A stretch of DNA of 64,000 nucleotides from Microcoleus vaginatus_C (lineage in GTDB: Bacteria; Cyanobacteriota; Cyanobacteriia; Cyanobacteriales; Microcoleaceae): assembly GCA_040004035.1 (NCBI GenBank), contig JAMPLN010000011.1. One strand, 5' to 3'. The stretch's first letter is position 1; each line of letters starts with the position of its first letter. Positions 63,863 through 64,000 of the stretch are shown here, one piece after another. Under the pieces are notes generated by a model that saw only the letters and a program-made list of their open reading frames with translations, was not told the origin of the DNA and ran no database searches. A program made the position numbers and the translations under genes.

Positions 63863-64000
63863 GTACTCGGGAGAATGAAGACCAAAGAGCGTTTCTTGAG
63901 GCCATAAAGAGTCTCAATGACTTTAACAGTAAGCCTAGTTAATCCGCTGGAAAAATCTGCCTAACAATTGGTTGGCAGTGCATCTCCAATCTTATATGCT
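63863..64000. other. Sequence beyond the IS630 insertion
   Basis: A short plus-strand frame reads ENEDQRAFLEAIKSLNDFN and stops near 63935. It has no start of its own. If the IS is removed the two sides join to form sequence with a minus-strand frame continuing into the sensor-like gene (through NALWSSFSRVLLVRLF), but no clear start is visible. The identity is not determined. Confidence 0.3.

Overview
The window is cyanobacterial chromosome, most likely from a filamentous Oscillatoriales-type organism (Microcoleus/Oscillatoria/Phormidium-like). The basis is two phycobilisome core genes (apcD, apcF), a glnA promoter with an NtcA site, an AMIN-domain TonB receptor, crtE next to a DUF212 gene, cyanobacterial families such as DUF1815 and DUF4079, abundant GCGATCGC (HIP1-type) octamers, short tandem repeats and several insertion-sequence relics. 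The genus is inference; no rRNA is present to confirm it.

Layout. 1-7.4 kb: an iron/siderophore island on the minus strand (AraC-type regulator, AMIN-TonB receptor, FecB-like lipoprotein, a DUF1636 gene with an in-frame stop, and an ABC exporter cut by the window edge); an identical 17-bp operator-like motif precedes both the regulator and the receptor. 7.4-15.8 kb: housekeeping genes (radC, DUF1815, a candidate structured RNA, DUF4079, comEC, tRNA-Ser, rlmD, apcD). 15.8-18.7 kb: an IS200/IS605-type tnpB element, itself split by an ISAzo13-type element. 18.8-23.7 kb: mazG, a membrane protein, tRNA-Val, a ygfZ-like gene and DUF72. 23.7-38.1 kb: a polyol-catabolism region (two mannitol-dehydrogenase-family genes, a HAD phosphatase, an FAD monooxygenase, a SorC-like regulator relic, a 1977-residue sensor kinase and xylulokinase). 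38.2-41.1 kb: an AT-rich glycosyltransferase, a second tnpB relic and an FkbM methyltransferase. 41.2-55.5 kb: pfkA, a thioesterase, two DUF697 GTPase-like genes, tlyA, apcF, glnA, a ferritin-like protein and a YbjN protein. 55.5-57.2 kb: a two-gene AAA ATPase/TOPRIM-like cassette that looks like a defence module. 57.4-64 kb: DUF212-crtE, a LysR regulator, a GNAT, a methyltransferase, and a sensor-like gene whose 5' end is cut by an IS630 element.

Functional reading. The iron genes form one probable operon from receptor to exporter, controlled by the adjacent AraC protein. The polyol genes would oxidise a sugar alcohol to a ketose such as D-xylulose, which XylB feeds into the pentose-phosphate pathway; the large sensor kinase is directly upstream of xylB, so it may control this region. 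The best candidates for undescribed biology are the ATPase/TOPRIM cassette (55.6-57.2 kb), the ribbon-helix-helix/multi-PAS hybrid kinase, and the candidate structured RNA at 9.14-9.37 kb.
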